64,000 bases of DNA from Dioszegia crocea (taxonomy: Eukaryota > Basidiomycota > Tremellomycetes > Tremellales > Bulleribasidiaceae): NCBI GenBank assembly GCA_001600615.1, contig BCKK01000006.1:1443966-1507965 (forward strand). The letters are read 5' to 3'. The notes beneath the pieces are model-generated. The model did not search any database. It had not been told where the DNA came from and was given only the letters and a program-made list of their open reading frames with translations. Shown one piece after another: positions 32,888 through 44,017 of this stretch; the first letter of the stretch is position 1; the number at the start of each line of letters is the position of its first letter. The translations under genes were made by a program, and so were the position numbers.

Positions 32888-33369
32888 ATGATGCTAAAGA
32901 CCATCGTCCTCCTACCTCTCCTTACGCTCCTTGCCGGCTTTGCCCAAGCTGCAGATACAGCAGTCGTCGAGATCCCCCTAGTCTGGGGTCCAGGAGTCAG
33001 TATGTGGAATAACGGTGCAAGCGAGCAGAAGTGGATGGCGGCCGTCCCAGGCGAGCTGGGCTTCAAATGGGAAGGGAAGCCACTCGTTTCCTGGGCAAAA
33101 TTCACCGGGGCGACTGGAGACGCGAAAGACAAGTGCTTCAAGGTGAGTAATTTCGTCATGCCTCATGACATACGTATATGGGGAAGCAACGCTGACTGGA
33201 CTCACAGTGCACAATTGCCTTGAAGGATGCGACAAAGGCGCCGACTGCTGCCGATTCGAGGGTTTTTGTCCTTCAGAGTACAAAGCCCGAACGACTTATG
33301 CCTGAGAGTGCGCTCCTCCCCTTCACTTTCGACTGCACAGTCATGCCGTCTTGCGATGACGCCAAATAG
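32888..33369 (+). CDS. Small secreted protein, family with WGPG motif
   Basis: Two-exon gene for a protein of about 140 aa. A classical signal peptide (MMLKTIVLLPLLTLLAGFAQA, cleavage after AQA) is followed by VVEIPLVWGPGVSMW, WMAAVPGELGFKWEGKPLVSWAKF and DKCFK at the exon end. After a GTGAGT intron the second exon reads CTIALKDATKAP, SRVFVLQSTKPE and FTFDCTVMPSCDDAK. Three Cys in the mature part could allow a disulphide. I do not recognise the fold or a function. A diverged second copy follows 360 bp downstream. Start: two adjacent ATGs at 32888 and 32891; the first is taken. Confidence 0.72.
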
Positions 33370-33731
33370 AGAACTGTTGGCCTATGAGGAATGGCGTTCA
33401 ACGGCATTGGTGTCAGTCAGGGCCGAGCTCAATAGTTTATAGCGCCAGGACTTCATGCATAAGGGTTCGAACGGTGAGAGGGATCCAAATGCCCAATCTA
33501 CGTTACACAACATTGCAGGGTGATCAGCGCAGACTACATTAGATAGGTACTTTGGATCTTTGAAGCTGTTGGCGACGTCGTGTTGTCTCTTCCCCTGAGC
33601 CCCTTGATGGTCCTTTCGGTCGTAGATCCCTTGTCTGCTCATCTACACCCAAAGCTGTGTAAACTCCACGCACCCCTGGTCAGTGACTCGTACTCGGAGC
33701 CCGGTCAGAAAACAAATCAACCCTCTTCAAA
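33370..33731. other. Spacer between the two WGPG secreted-protein copies
   Basis: 362 bp; no gene, RNA or clear repeat seen. It may be the remnant of a tandem duplication. Confidence 0.35.
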
Positions 33732-34141
33732 ATGCTCAAGATCCCCATCCTCTTACCCCTCCTCACTGTCAGTTTGATTGTCACTCTGGCGCAAGGTGCA
33801 ATCCTCGTGCCCGTCATTTGGGGTCCGGGCATTAGCATTTATAAGAGAGACGCGCCTGTCGGCTGGACCGACGGCACGTGCGCCAGGCATGTTTTCCTGT
33901 ACATCATGGGCGGGTATTCCCATCGTGGTCTTGTCGAGGGCCAATATCGGGCCTATCATAGGCTCGTGTTTCAAAGTCAGTGCACCATCAGCAAATCAGT
34001 ACGGCTGAGACGGTGAATTAAGACGCTGATGAGTTTTGGTATACTATCCACAAGACGGGAACTGAGGAGCCGAAGCATGGTAGGATGTTTGTCATTTTAA
34101 GCGGGTCGGAGCCATTCCCGACAAGTCCAGGCGATGGATGA
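33732..34141 (+). pseudogene. Second WGPG secreted-protein copy, apparent frameshift
   Basis: Diverged paralogue of the gene at 32888. The signal peptide (MLKIPILLPLLTVSLIVTLAQG) and PVIWGPGISIYKRDAPVGWTDG are in frame 0. From about 33877-33890 the family resemblance continues only in frame +1: APGMFSCTSWAGIPIVVLS, ending GSCFK at a GTCAGT donor, the same exon end (CFK) as the intact copy. The second exon reads YTIHKTGTEEPKHGRMFVIL and stops at 34139-34141, matching CTIALKDATKAP...RVFVLQ. No intron of plausible size restores the frame. It is either a decaying copy or contains a sequencing indel; if the frame-0 reading is real, its C-terminal half is unrelated to the paralogue. Confidence 0.55.
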
Positions 34142-34328
34142 GTCATGAGGTGTACTAGTGACGCTCACTCGTGTGAGCTGGCCGGAAAATGAAATTGGCA
34201 CGTTTTTAAAGGGACAGACTCTGCCCGTGTATGTCTATAAATCACCAGACTACTGCATCTATGCTTGATCATCAGCGGTATAACCAAACTTGCAGCACAA
34301 AACACTTACAAGCTACCTCAGCACTGTC

Positions 34329-34889
34329 TCACAGGATCTGGTACGCATCATAAATCACCTGATCCCCCGACCTGCCTGACGAAGCAATAAAGACGCCCTG
34401 ATTAACCCAGCTATATCGCTCATCCCCAGTCTCCATCTTCATATTTAGCCTCATCCGATACTCCGTCGGTCCAATACTCTTATCGTCTCCCAATTTACTC
34501 AACACCTCCTTCTTCCCCGTTCTCGTACCCGTAGTTTGGAGATATATCGTCGCTCCATCGTGCGTAAGGAGATTATATCGCGTATCGAGATGCGCAGTTT
34601 GCTCATCCCCATGATCCCTCACAATCTCCCAGTCGCCTCCACCCGGTAAAATCTCGCCTCGAAGTTTAGGTCCCTCGAATCGTCCACCTTTGAAGATGAC
34701 TGTGCTTCGGTCGCCGTAGGGTCCCGGACCTATGTGTCGGAATGTCTCCATGTCGCATTCGAGGTGGAAGAGGAATTGGAGAGAGGGGGAGGGAAGGGTG
34801 TAGGATGGGTTGGTCCACTTTGTTTGGGAGAGGGAGGAGATGGAAGGTGCGGGCTCGACAGAGCCGGGAGTGGGTGTCGAGGCGGACAT
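34329..34889 (-). CDS. DUF3237-family protein
   Basis: Intronless gene of 186 codons. ATG is at 34887-34889 (MSASTPTPGSVEPAPSI); the frame is open further upstream, but that part resembles 5' UTR. Family blocks: LQFLFHLECDMETFRHIGPGPYGDRSTVIFKGGRFEGPKLRGEILPGGGDWEIV, TAHLDTRYNLLTHDGATIYLQTTGTR, YRMRLNMKMETGDERYSWVNQGVFIASSGRSGDQVIYDAYQI. These fit the small beta-barrel DUF3237 family found in fungi and bacteria, of unknown activity. No signal peptide. It is divergent from the GRAM/VASt gene, with a CRE-type site between them. Confidence 0.82.
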   Translation of the reverse strand: MSASTPTPGSVEPAPSISSLSQTKWTNPSYTLPSPSLQFLFHLECDMETFRHIGPGPYGDRSTVIFKGGRFEGPKLRGEILPGGGDWEIVRDHGDEQTAHLDTRYNLLTHDGATIYLQTTGTRTGKKEVLSKLGDDKSIGPTEYRMRLNMKMETGDERYSWVNQGVFIASSGRSGDQVIYDAYQIL

Positions 34890-35319
34890 TGTGCGATCAG
34901 TTCGGAGGGAGTTTAGATCGAGGGGACGTATATGTTGGGAGAGATAACAACTGTAGACGTTTCGTAGACGTACTGTAGAGTAGATGTAGGCGATGTAGCC
35001 ACTTTTACATGGGCGGTATTCAGGCACGCGCAGGTCAGATTCAGGCACAGCCCTCCTTTCCGTCGGAAGTTATTGACGTCATGGTGCTGACATGGTCCTT
35101 TAGCTGGAATACTCTATATTGTCATCGCTCTTGGCCACTTTGTATAGCAACAGCCTTGTAGATATATAGACAGGACCCCCCAAGGCTCGGATTAGAAGAA
35201 CATCGTCGCACCGCAGTCCGCAACACAGCACGACAATCACTCTCGCCCAAAGCAGCCCCGTCGGAGAATTACGGGAAAGCCGAACCTTACCCAACCCCAT
35301 ACTCAAACCGTTCTATAAG
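34890..35319. promoter_or_regulatory. Bidirectional upstream region with a perfect CRE-type palindrome
   Basis: 430 bp between divergent genes. TGACGTCA, the bZIP/CREB-type palindrome, is at 35074-35081. A T/A-rich tatatagaca stretch lies near 35161-35170. Confidence 0.45.
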
Positions 35320-37155
35320 ATGGCAGTCGCAGTTCAGAACGAGCCTTTGTCCAAGACCCCACCTACCGAAAGTGTGGTTGTCGCAGAAACTATGCCTCCG
35401 CCTTCTGCGAAGCTTGCGACCGTACCAGAATCAAATGGTAAGTCCTTCTTGAAAGTGGGCAAGTTCTCCCTAACTCCGCAGGTCCAGTCATCCCTGTCGC
35501 CACAAAATCCACACCCACCCTCTCCCCTCCCACTACTCCTTCCAACAATCGACTACGCAGCATAAGCAACGTCAGCACATCATCCACCCTCGCTTCGGTC
35601 GATTCTACATCTAGCAGCGCGTCAGTAGTCGCCTTCAAGCGACAGCGGGACTTTGAATCCCTCTTTGGTCCCCAACTCCGACCTCGACGGCTAGGCGATC
35701 GACCCCCTGACTTCCTTACTGTCCTTCAGACCCAGTCTGGCGATCTACAATCTTCCGTGCTCCTGCATGGAAGGCTGTACCTCACATCCTACCACCTTTG
35801 CTTCCGCTCCAATATCGTCGGATACGTCACGGAGAAGATTCACCCTTTGACGGAATTGGTCAAGGTTGAGCGATCGACAACGGCCAAGTGGATCCAGAAT
35901 GCAGTCAGCATTACGGTCGTGAAGGAGAACGGAGAGGAAGAGGTGGTAGGGTATGGGAGTATGAAGGATAGAGAGGCGATGTATCTGGAATTGATGGAGG
36001 TGTGGAAGATACGCGCTCCGGAGAGATATGCGACATTTATGAAGAAGACTAAGGAAGAGGCGGCGGCGCATGCGGTTGAAGAGAGGACGTCGACGAGTAC
36101 GATCAGACCTACATTGGAGAAGTCAGATTCGGCATCTTCGTCTTCTGTCGCGACTGTCGATGGCGGTGCCGAGGAGGCAAAGAAGCCAGCGGGAGGGAGG
36201 GAGAGGGCGGCTTCGGAAGTCCGGCACACGAAGCCTAGTGGGGAGAAGTACGACCATGTCGCGCTGGATTCAAAGATCCCAATACCGATGGACCAGCTTT
36301 TCGATTTGCTGTATCACAACAAAGAGTTCCATATGGACTTTTTGGAGAACAAGCAGAAACTTACTGGTGAGTACTGACATGATGGCACTAAGCTGACTGA
36401 AAGATATCAATGTTGGAGAATGGGAAGAGGCGGACGGGAAGAAGGAGCGGAAGATGACCTATGTGATGCATATGGTGAGTTGTTCCTCTAGTGCACCGAT
36501 ACGGAGCTGATGGCCAGAACAACCGAATAGGACCGAAGAAGTCCGATTGTAATGGCCTTGAGCGGATGGAGAAGGTCGACCCAGACAAGGCGTATGAGAT
36601 TGTCTCCGAGACCCAAACCCCAGATATCCCTTCAGGCAAGAGGTAAGTCTGGCTTTATACCCCCACTCGGGCCCCTGCTGACAGTCCAGTTTCAAGATCC
36701 GTACCCGAACCTGCCTATCCCACACCGGTCTAGACAACAACGAAACCCCTGCCACTCGACTATACTGCACGACGCAATGTGACTGGTCTGCATCATCCAT
36801 GCTGAAAGGCACCATTACACCTGCAGTCATCAAGGGTCAAAAAGACTATCATCAGCAATTGCTTTCGGCCATAAAGGCATGGGTCAAGGCACACCCCGAG
36901 GACTTTGCAGTTCGGCCTGTATCGACAGGTGGGGCAGTTGCGGTAGGGGAGAATGGGGAGAAGGCGGATACGATCGCTGGGAGTGTTAATGGGGATGACG
37001 AGGAGGATGAGGCGGGTCGAGTCGGGGTTATGGAAGAGAAGGGGACGTTGGAGTATGTGGGTGATATACCTGGGAATCCAGCCATGCTGTGGATTGTGGG
37101 CCTGTTGGGTTTGAGCTTGGCGTTGAATTGGTATCTATTTGCGAGGCGGTGTTGA
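35320..37155 (+). CDS. GRAM and VASt domain sterol-transfer protein (Lam/Ysp family)
   Basis: ER-anchored lipid-transfer protein of membrane contact sites; the known family moves sterols. ATG is at 35320. A disordered Ser/Thr/Pro-rich N-terminus is followed by the GRAM domain: FESLFGPQLRP, SSVLLHGRLYLTSYHLCFRSNIVGYVTEKIHPLTELVKVERS, NAVSITVVKENGEEEVVGYGSM. A linker rich in Glu, Ala and Ser leads to the VASt domain: PIPMDQLFDLLYHNKEFHMDFLE, VGEWEEADGKKERKMTYVMHMNN, YCTTQCDWSASSMLKGTITPAVIKGQKDYHQQLLSAIKAW. A C-terminal TM helix MLWIVGLLGLSLALNWYLF closes it. The order GRAM-VASt-TM matches Lam proteins such as yeast Lam1-4. Four short introns. It is tandem with GGPP synthase, both on the isoprenoid/sterol side of metabolism, though that link is only suggestive. 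Confidence 0.88.
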
Positions 37156-37539
37156 GGTGATACAGTCAAGAGCCGGAGGAGAGGGTGGTGTGTACGAGTA
37201 CTATTGCGGATCAAATTGTATCTTACGTAGAGGGAGAACCAAACATGCATTCTCTCCTACAGCTAGTCATCCCCAGAGAGCACTGTCCTCAGGCGGCCCA
37301 CAGGGTCATCATGACCCCTGCCAGCTGCCCACTGTACTGCCACACCGCATTCCTCGGGCATCGGGTACGATCATCATGTCCGCGCCGATCTACAGTAAGA
37401 TTACGGCATCTTCTCTTCTCACGTCACCGCCGTCCCTTGCTCCAAGCCAACTCTAAGCTCCATCTACATCTATCCCTCGACATATATATACCTCCCTTAC
37501 ACCCCAACAGCCTCAACCATCGATATAGCGCTACCCAGG
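37156..37539. other. Intergenic stretch upstream of GGPP synthase
   Basis: 384 bp. A tatatatacc stretch at about 37482-37491 lies about 50 bp before the ATG at 37540 and could serve as a TATA box. Nothing else was seen. Confidence 0.4.
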
Positions 37540-39073
37540 ATGGACTACTCCAACCTCCGCTCAAGATTTCAATCAACAGCATGGGCTCCAGCTCAAGAAG
37601 ATGTGAGGCTCTCCCCTGCCCGCCCTTTTTCTTACGCTGATCCCCCAGATCCTGCTCGAGCCATACACCTACATCTCCGCCAATCCGGGTAAAGAGATCC
37701 GCTCGAAAATGATTGAGGCATTTGATATATGGCTTAAAGTGCCCAAAGCGGATTTAGAATCCATTAAGGCGATCGTGAGGATGTTGCACAATGCTTCATT
37801 GTTGTGAGTTCCTGCATCTGATTCTTCTTCCGTAGAACCTCGCACTGATAGATATAGGATGGACGATGTGGAGGACAACTCTGAGCTTCGTCGAGGGCTG
37901 CCCGTGGCGCATACAGTATACGGCGTTCCGCAAACTATCAACACGGCCAATTACGTCTATTTCCTCGCTGTGCAGGAATTGCTCAAGCTGGAGACGTTGG
38001 GCGTGGGCGAGGGTGTTAATGGTGATGGAGATAGTAAGCAGGGGAAGGGTAAAGGGAAGGCATCGGCAATTGACTTAGTCGCTGTTGTTAATGGTGAGTT
38101 CACGTATATACAATTCAGATTGATACTGACGGTCGGACAGATGAGCTGCTTCAGCTGCACCGCGGACAAGGTCTGGACCTCTTTTGGAGAGACAGTCTTC
38201 AGTGCCCGACAGAGGAAGAGTATGTCGAGATGGTCCTAGGGAGTAAGTCTCAGCTTTGTCAATTGAGAGGAATGGCGCTGTGCTGATTCGCAGAAACTGG
38301 CGGTCTCTTCCGTATAGCCGTCAAACTCATGATGGCCCGGTCGGACAACGATGTGTGAGCTGTTGCACCTTCTCGGATGATGTGAGATGTCAAGCTGATC
38401 GAATAAAGCGACTATGTACCCCTCGTCAACCTCATTTCAGTATTCTTCCAGATCAGGGATGATTATATGAATCTCCAATCGGCCGAGGTAAGCTTTCTCA
38501 TTACTGCGCCTGGTGGCAAGGATGAACGGTTGGCTGACAAAGATAGTATGCGGACAATAAAGGGTTCGCGGAAGATTTGTCTGAAGGGAAATTCAGTTTC
38601 CCAGTCGTCCACGGTATCAGGGCAGATGGGACTAATCGACAAATTCTAAGTGAGTCTTAGTCTTATACCCATCCGACCTCAACCTTAGCCACAATAATAC
38701 CCAACTTCTCGATTGTCCATGTACTGTCTCAATCATCCAGATACTGACGCTCATAGACGTTCTTCAAAAACGTACAAACTCCCACTCGCTCAAAACGTAC
38801 ATCGTCAACCATCTCCGACACTCTACCAAATCCTTCGCCTACACGCGACAAGTCTTGCAGCAAATCAAGACACAATTGGTGGATGAGGTCGAAAGCTTGG
38901 GCGGGAACGTCATGCTGGAGGCTATATTGAAGAAGTTGGATGTGCCACAGGATTCGGATGATGAGGTGGTGGTTAAGGTGGCTGCTGGTGTTGACGAGGC
39001 TGCGGCTCTGAATGGGAAGAAGGTCAATGGGAATGGGATGGGGATGGGGATGAATGGGAATGGGATTCACTAA
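37540..39073 (+). CDS. BTS1: Geranylgeranyl diphosphate synthase
   Basis: Condenses isopentenyl diphosphate with an allylic diphosphate to give geranylgeranyl diphosphate, for protein prenylation and carotenoid-type products. ATG is at 37540 ([17 protein letters not shown]). Blocks in order: [35 protein letters not shown], the first Asp-rich motif [62 protein letters not shown], the second Asp-rich motif [11 protein letters not shown], and [20 protein letters not shown]. About eight short introns. The C-terminus carries an odd low-complexity extension ([15 protein letters not shown]) that is not part of the fold. It stops at TAA 39071-39073. The first Asp-rich motif is of the DDxxD type, as in eukaryotic GGPP synthases. 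Confidence 0.95.
39025..39066 (+). repeat. ATGGGG-type simple repeat in the GGPP synthase tail
   Basis: Repeated atggg and gatggg units encode the Gly-Met-Asn tail of the protein; likely prone to length change. Confidence 0.75.
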
Positions 39074-39168
39074 AACTCAAGATTGCCCGGTTGACCAAGC
39101 GTGAGACATGTGGCCTACATAGTTGTACGGGATGCATCCATTGTGACTCGTTTCCTAGCAACGAACCT

Positions 39169-40544
39169 CTATTCCACAGCAACTTTGTAGACGAACTTCT
39201 TTCCGGAAACTTTTCCAGCCTGTCCATGAGCAAGTATCCACTTGCCAGAGTAGGAGGACATTCGGGACGAACCTTCATATCTGCAAATCCCTGAGGGACG
39301 GCCTCTAGCCCACCCCTGATTTCCACAGGGTTGCTCTTCACGCCGTACTTCTTGATCAACTCGGGTGTACGGCTCATGATGTCCGCGCCGAACTTGCGAT
39401 CCTTTTCTGACGCCTCGAAGAAGAACGAGTTGGGTTTGTTGGGTGTCATGGTGAAGCGCTACGTCTGTCAGCGCCATCTCCTCTACATTTAGGTGACCCG
39501 TCCCAATATGAAAAACTTACCTTGCCAAACAAAGTATACATCATAGTATTCGACAACTCCACATCCTTCCTCAGCCCCGACGTATCCTTCGGAGCCGGCA
39601 AGATCAAATTCAACCTCCCCCCTTTCTCCCCAAAGCCCGCTTGGGCAATCTTGATACTCCCTTCTTCCGAAATAGTATCCAGACCAATATCCACGCCTTT
39701 CCCACCTGCCAATCGCCTAACCTCAGCTCCGGCCCCCTCTACACCTTGATGATAATCCACCACCTCGTCCGCGCCGTAGCTCTTGACCAGGTCGAACGAG
39801 TGAGGTGAGCAAACTGCGATTGTCTTGTAGCCCATAGCTTTGGCGAGAGGGAGGGCGAATAGGCCGACGGAGGAAGATGCGCCGTAGATTAGGTAGTATT
39901 TGCCATTTTGGCTAACGGGGGGCCAATCCACTTTTTGGTCCTCTACCATCACCTAATATTATAATCAGCTACGAGCAGGAAGAAGCTTCCAATAATGTTC
40001 TCAACTCACCTGACAAGCAGTCACCCATGCTACTCCGAATGTAGCAGCCTCATCCATCCCAATTCCTTCAGGCACAGCATACACCAAGTCGCTTTCTTGC
40101 TTGGCGTACTCTGCAAAGCTCCCCTTGTCTCCCCAAAGATTACCGTGCACACAACCTGCAACTCGATCCCCAACCTTCAAGGTTGTATTGACGAGATCCG
40201 GTCCAAGCTCTGCGACGGTGCCGGAGAAATCACAGCCGAGGGTAGAACCGGCAGGAGAGAAGAAGGCGGAGTGTTTCCAGTCTGTGGGGTTCTGTTAGGT
40301 CAGCTCTGAATGACGACAGAGTGGGAGGTGGAGAACACGTACTTGTGCGGCGTACTGAACCTTGATGAAAACTTCATTCGGGCCCAGAGTCGGTACAGGG
40401 TGATCAGACTTGACTGAGGCAGTCATTTCCTATTGGATTAGTCAGCGATGGGCTTGAGAGGAAGGACCGGCCGCGGGATGGCGCTCCTCTCACCTTTCCC
40501 CCATCTTGAACAACCGCGCGCATAGTCTTGGGAACGTTGGACAT
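39169..40544 (-). CDS. Zinc-independent MDR oxidoreductase (ToxD-like enoyl reductase type)
   Basis: NAD(P)H-dependent oxidoreductase of the medium-chain dehydrogenase/reductase superfamily. ATG is at 40542-40544 (MSNVPKTMRAVVQDGGK). GroES-like part: HPVPTLGPNEVFIKVQYAAQNPTDWK, LGCDFSGTVAELGPDL, VGDRVAGCVHGN, SFAEYAKQESDLVYAVP. Rossmann part: YLIYGASSSVGLFALPLAKAMGYKTIAVCSPHSFDLVKSYGADEVVDYH, a variant of the nucleotide motif, then GLDTISEEGSIKIAQAGFGEKGG. The catalytic and structural zinc cysteines of alcohol dehydrogenases are missing, which fits the quinone or enoyl reductase side. The final exon (AGKVSGKKFVYKVAVE) joins after ADMK by a 49-nt GTTCGT...CAG intron and stops at 39169. Six exons. 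Confidence 0.85.
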
Positions 40545-40849
40545 GTTGGCTTAAGTTGATCAAGAAGATGATCAATGGATAGACGACAATGATCCCCTCT
40601 GGATTTGGACCCGGATGGTCCAAGGTGCTATGTAATCTTCATGACGTAGGCCCGGAATGATCCCCGGGACCTTCAGGTGGCGGCTGAAACATTCCTCGAA
40701 TCGCCCCATGTGGCTGAGGGTCATCCTTCTTGGGATGCAGGAAGCTCGAAGGTCTCCTGAGGGATGACAAGCATCAAGTGCGACGCTATGGATGAGATAT
40801 CCTGACGCCTGATATCATATAGCCCAGAAAACCAAGATATTATACAACC
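40545..40849. other. Intergenic stretch between minus-strand genes
   Basis: 305 bp upstream of the oxidoreductase and downstream of the GT90 gene. A ccccgggacc stretch is present; no gene or element identified. Confidence 0.35.
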
Positions 40850-43515
40850 TTATTGACTTGTCCCTTTATATGTCGCCTCCTCTCTGTCAAACGACCAAGC
40901 TCGTCGATACTGGATACTTCAGCTTTGACACCCATCTAATACATCAATACTCACTTCCAAGAGGAACAAAAGCATGTAACTCTGCATGTCGACCCATCTA
41001 CCAAATCAGCTCATATCCCAATTCTAAGTCCTGGTGCTGTCGACAATTGAAACTCACCTCAGACGCTCTAAAGCGAATGCCCGCCCATTCTCCGCAATCT
41101 CCTCTGCCAGATCATCCCGTGCTGACTTGTTCCGATCAGAGTCTGGCGGTCCATCGAAGAATGAGACGATATCAAACATGTCTGCGTAGTCGTATTTCAT
41201 CGGAACGAAGTGGAACCATGGAATAGCTTGAGCCTGGTGTTGTTAGCTAAGTTACGGTTGTTTGGGATGGGTTACTGTGAGATATAGACATACCGACCAC
41301 CATTCGGGCTAAATGAATCAGCTACCGCTTGTTTCGACAAGAAGAGAAGATCAACTCACATAGACTGTACTCTTGATGATCAAGCTGTTGGACGATAAGA
41401 GTTTCCGGAAGCGGGAAGACCATCCATACCCATCAATGTCGAAACGGTACTTGTATCTGGTTTCGATCAGCTCTGCTCTTATCTTGAATGTCTTGAATGA
41501 GACTTACGGCAAAGCATCAGTATTGGTCATACTCTCCTTGAAGTTGATTTCCGCCCTCATCTCGTCGCACGCATGATCTACCATACAATCCACCGTATGT
41601 TTCCCGTCTAGCCTACACGCCTCGCCGGTCGGCCCCACTCCACACTGTCTGTCAGCGAAACCCCTTCCCACAATCAAATGCGACACATACCATATTTCCC
41701 ATATCCTGTGACGCGTCAGCTCAACCTCCAGCATTCTGCGAAATAGAGCGAGTGCTTACATGATCAATCACGCCCACGTTCATCCAGCGCTCGACAAGCT
41801 CCCCTCTTCTATACCTCTTCCATTCCATAGTGTCCCCTTCTTCCACCAGAACATCCACCTCTTCTTGATCTTTGATATCCCCCGTGAGCACCGCGAGCCG
41901 ATCCCGCTGAGATGAACGCCAATCGTATCGTTCTCGGTGGAAGACACCTGTGATTGTTCCTCGCCAGACGACTTGCGAGACATTTTTCTCGCCCCATGGT
42001 TCATAGTCGTGTGTGTCTGCGGAGAATCAGTACGTAATTCACGCCATCACACTGCGATAGCTTACCGTTCACCGCTCGGGTAGGCACACCCATCATATCG
42101 GCTCCATGCATGAGCTGCACTGTCAGCTGACGACAGATACAGGATGTTATGCAGAGTCGAGCTTACTCGAGAGACCGCCAATATTGGCGCTAGAGGTCGC
42201 ATAATATGTTGATCCTCCATAATCATCTCGCCATTCTGCCATGTAAGCTTACACGCCCAGATGTTGGAGTTCTGGCTAACTTACTAGCTTTACCAGCTCG
42301 GGATGCTTGCAGAAGTCCATATACTCCATGAAGTCGGAGACATACGACACGTCTGAAGTAGGTGGGGCCGCAGCAGACGAGTCAGGCGGACAAGTTTTCA
42401 GCCTGTGAGGTCAGGTGGGTGCTTGAGCGGGCGGTGAGGGAAACGTACCATCCTAGCACGTCCTTTTCGATATAGCTATTTTCCAGCGCGACAAGCTCAT
42501 CTTCGTCCCATACTGTATGATCAGCATTTTTTTTCAATCGCTGCTGAGCCTGGCAGATGATTACGACGGCAGAGATAATTACTCACTCAGTCCCCTTCGT
42601 GCCTTCTCCCTCGATTTCTCCATCAATTCGCCATGTGAAAGCCTACATGATCCATCTTTGGAACAAGCTGTAATCTGTAGCGGGCGATCTGGCTGTTGAC
42701 TAGGCGGTAAGAGTGGTATTATAGGTCGAAGCAAAATTGGATAATCTCTACTGATGAGTTATGACCCGTCCCCGGACTTACCCTCTTGGTGACATATACC
42801 CAGTCACATCGTCTTCATTCGAATTGATTACCAGTTCGGATACATCTTTAGCTTCAGGATAGAAGGTCATGCCGAATATCGCTCGTTCTTCTTGTTGCTC
42901 GATAGCGCGTTGTTGGAGGAGTTTAGGCGGGAGAGATAGGTATGGGAGGACGGATGTGTGAGTGAAGGGGATGAGAGATGGGATTGCGGTGGAGTCGTGT
43001 TCGACAGCAAATTTGTACCTGTCCATAAGGATTCTGAAAGCCGCACAGTATTGATACACGCTACCAACTCACCATTTCTCAAAGCCCTCAGGCGGCATCA
43101 TCCCAAATGCCTCCCTATAATCATCCACCGCATCTTGCAAAGTCCTCACTCTCCTTCTTTTCTCTTCCATCTCATCCCTCAGCCTTCTCCCCCTCTCGAT
43201 CAATGCCAACATCGGATGCTTCCCCCTCGCTTGCAAATCATCCACATATGCCAACCCGCCAAACTCGTCATAGCGCAATGAACTCCCCGGCGTGCTGGAG
43301 CTCGGAGATGATGGGCCACCATTCCTGACATAATCAAATGCGATGACCAATAGTATCAATGGCGGTATCGTATATAACATATGAGCCGGGCGGAAGTGGC
43401 GGAGTTTGAGCAAGGACAGAATGTGGGATACTAGATTGGGTTGAGCCCTTCGACGGCGGGGTGTAGAGCTCGAGCTTGACGTATCGGTCGGTAAGAGCTC
43501 ATATTCGTTGGACAT
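40850..43515 (-). CDS. CAP10-type glycosyltransferase, family GT90
   Basis: Golgi type-II membrane glycosyltransferase. In Cryptococcus, GT90 proteins (Cap10, Cxt1) build capsule polysaccharide and glycolipid xylosyl links; the exact sugar here is not known. ATG is at 43513-43515. A Ser/Arg-rich cytosolic start is followed by one signal anchor (HMLYTIPPLILLVIAFDYV, about residues 45-63). A stem region with a coiled-coil-like ERGRRLRDEMEEKRRRVRTLQDAVDDYREAFG comes next. The catalytic part, read across about twelve exons, includes GFEKWYKFAVEHDSTAIPSL, DGYGWSSRFRKLLSSNSLIIKSTVY, EWW and IPWFHFVPMKYDYADMFDIVSFF. The last exons read ERLRWVDMQSYMLLFLLE and YRRAWSFDREEATYKG, with TAA at 40850. The PMKYDY and DGYGWSSRF blocks are the main family marks. 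It is the largest gene in the window after the lipase. Confidence 0.85.
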
Positions 43516-44017
43516 TTTGACAGAGCAAGTCCGCCTATCGATTAGAAGGCTATTTGTGAAGGAAACTTATTCCAGGCATCTCAAGTCAAGAGATGGATTG
43601 AGAACAACAAATGTCAATCAGTCCGAGATCGGAAATTCTGAAACTCGTTCCCGCTCCCCCGGAACTCGGCCCCGGATAGCCCGAAACGGCATTCCTCCCT
43701 GCCGTAATCTATAACTCCGAAATGCCCGTAATGCAGGCAGAGATAACGCCGCAAATTCCCGGACCGAAGTTGCGCCGTCGCGCGAACGCATAGCGCGAAC
43801 TCTGCCGCCATCATATCGAGGTGTCCAAGCCTGATTTCTACCTCGTTATGGCTGCAATATGGAAGCAATAGGGTGTTACAGGTCCCAGTCGACAGCGCGC
43901 ATGACTGCTATCTTTCAATAGAGCCTATACACACCCTCAAGGGAGGTATACAGCCGGAGAAATCAATCTAGATCTGCATGTATTTTCTTCTGACATTTTG
44001 CTTACATCTCCACTCTC
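43516..44017. other. Upstream region of the GT90 gene
   Basis: 502 bp between tandem minus-strand genes. Repeated gcgcgaac (about 43776-43783 and 43794-43801) and CCCGGAA-type stretches are seen. No ORF or RNA gene is supported. Confidence 0.35.

Noticed and set aside
33466..33475. gggttcgaac as a tRNA T-loop
   Set aside because: No acceptor stem, anticodon arm or D-arm can be formed around it.
34890..35048. N-terminal extension of the DUF3237 protein (MPESDLRVPEYRP...)
   Set aside because: It is open in frame but not like the family; the ATG at 34889 gives a normal-length protein.
35840..36229. Minus-strand open frame opposite the GRAM/VASt gene
   Set aside because: It is antisense to a well-supported coding exon, with Ser/Ala-rich shadow composition.
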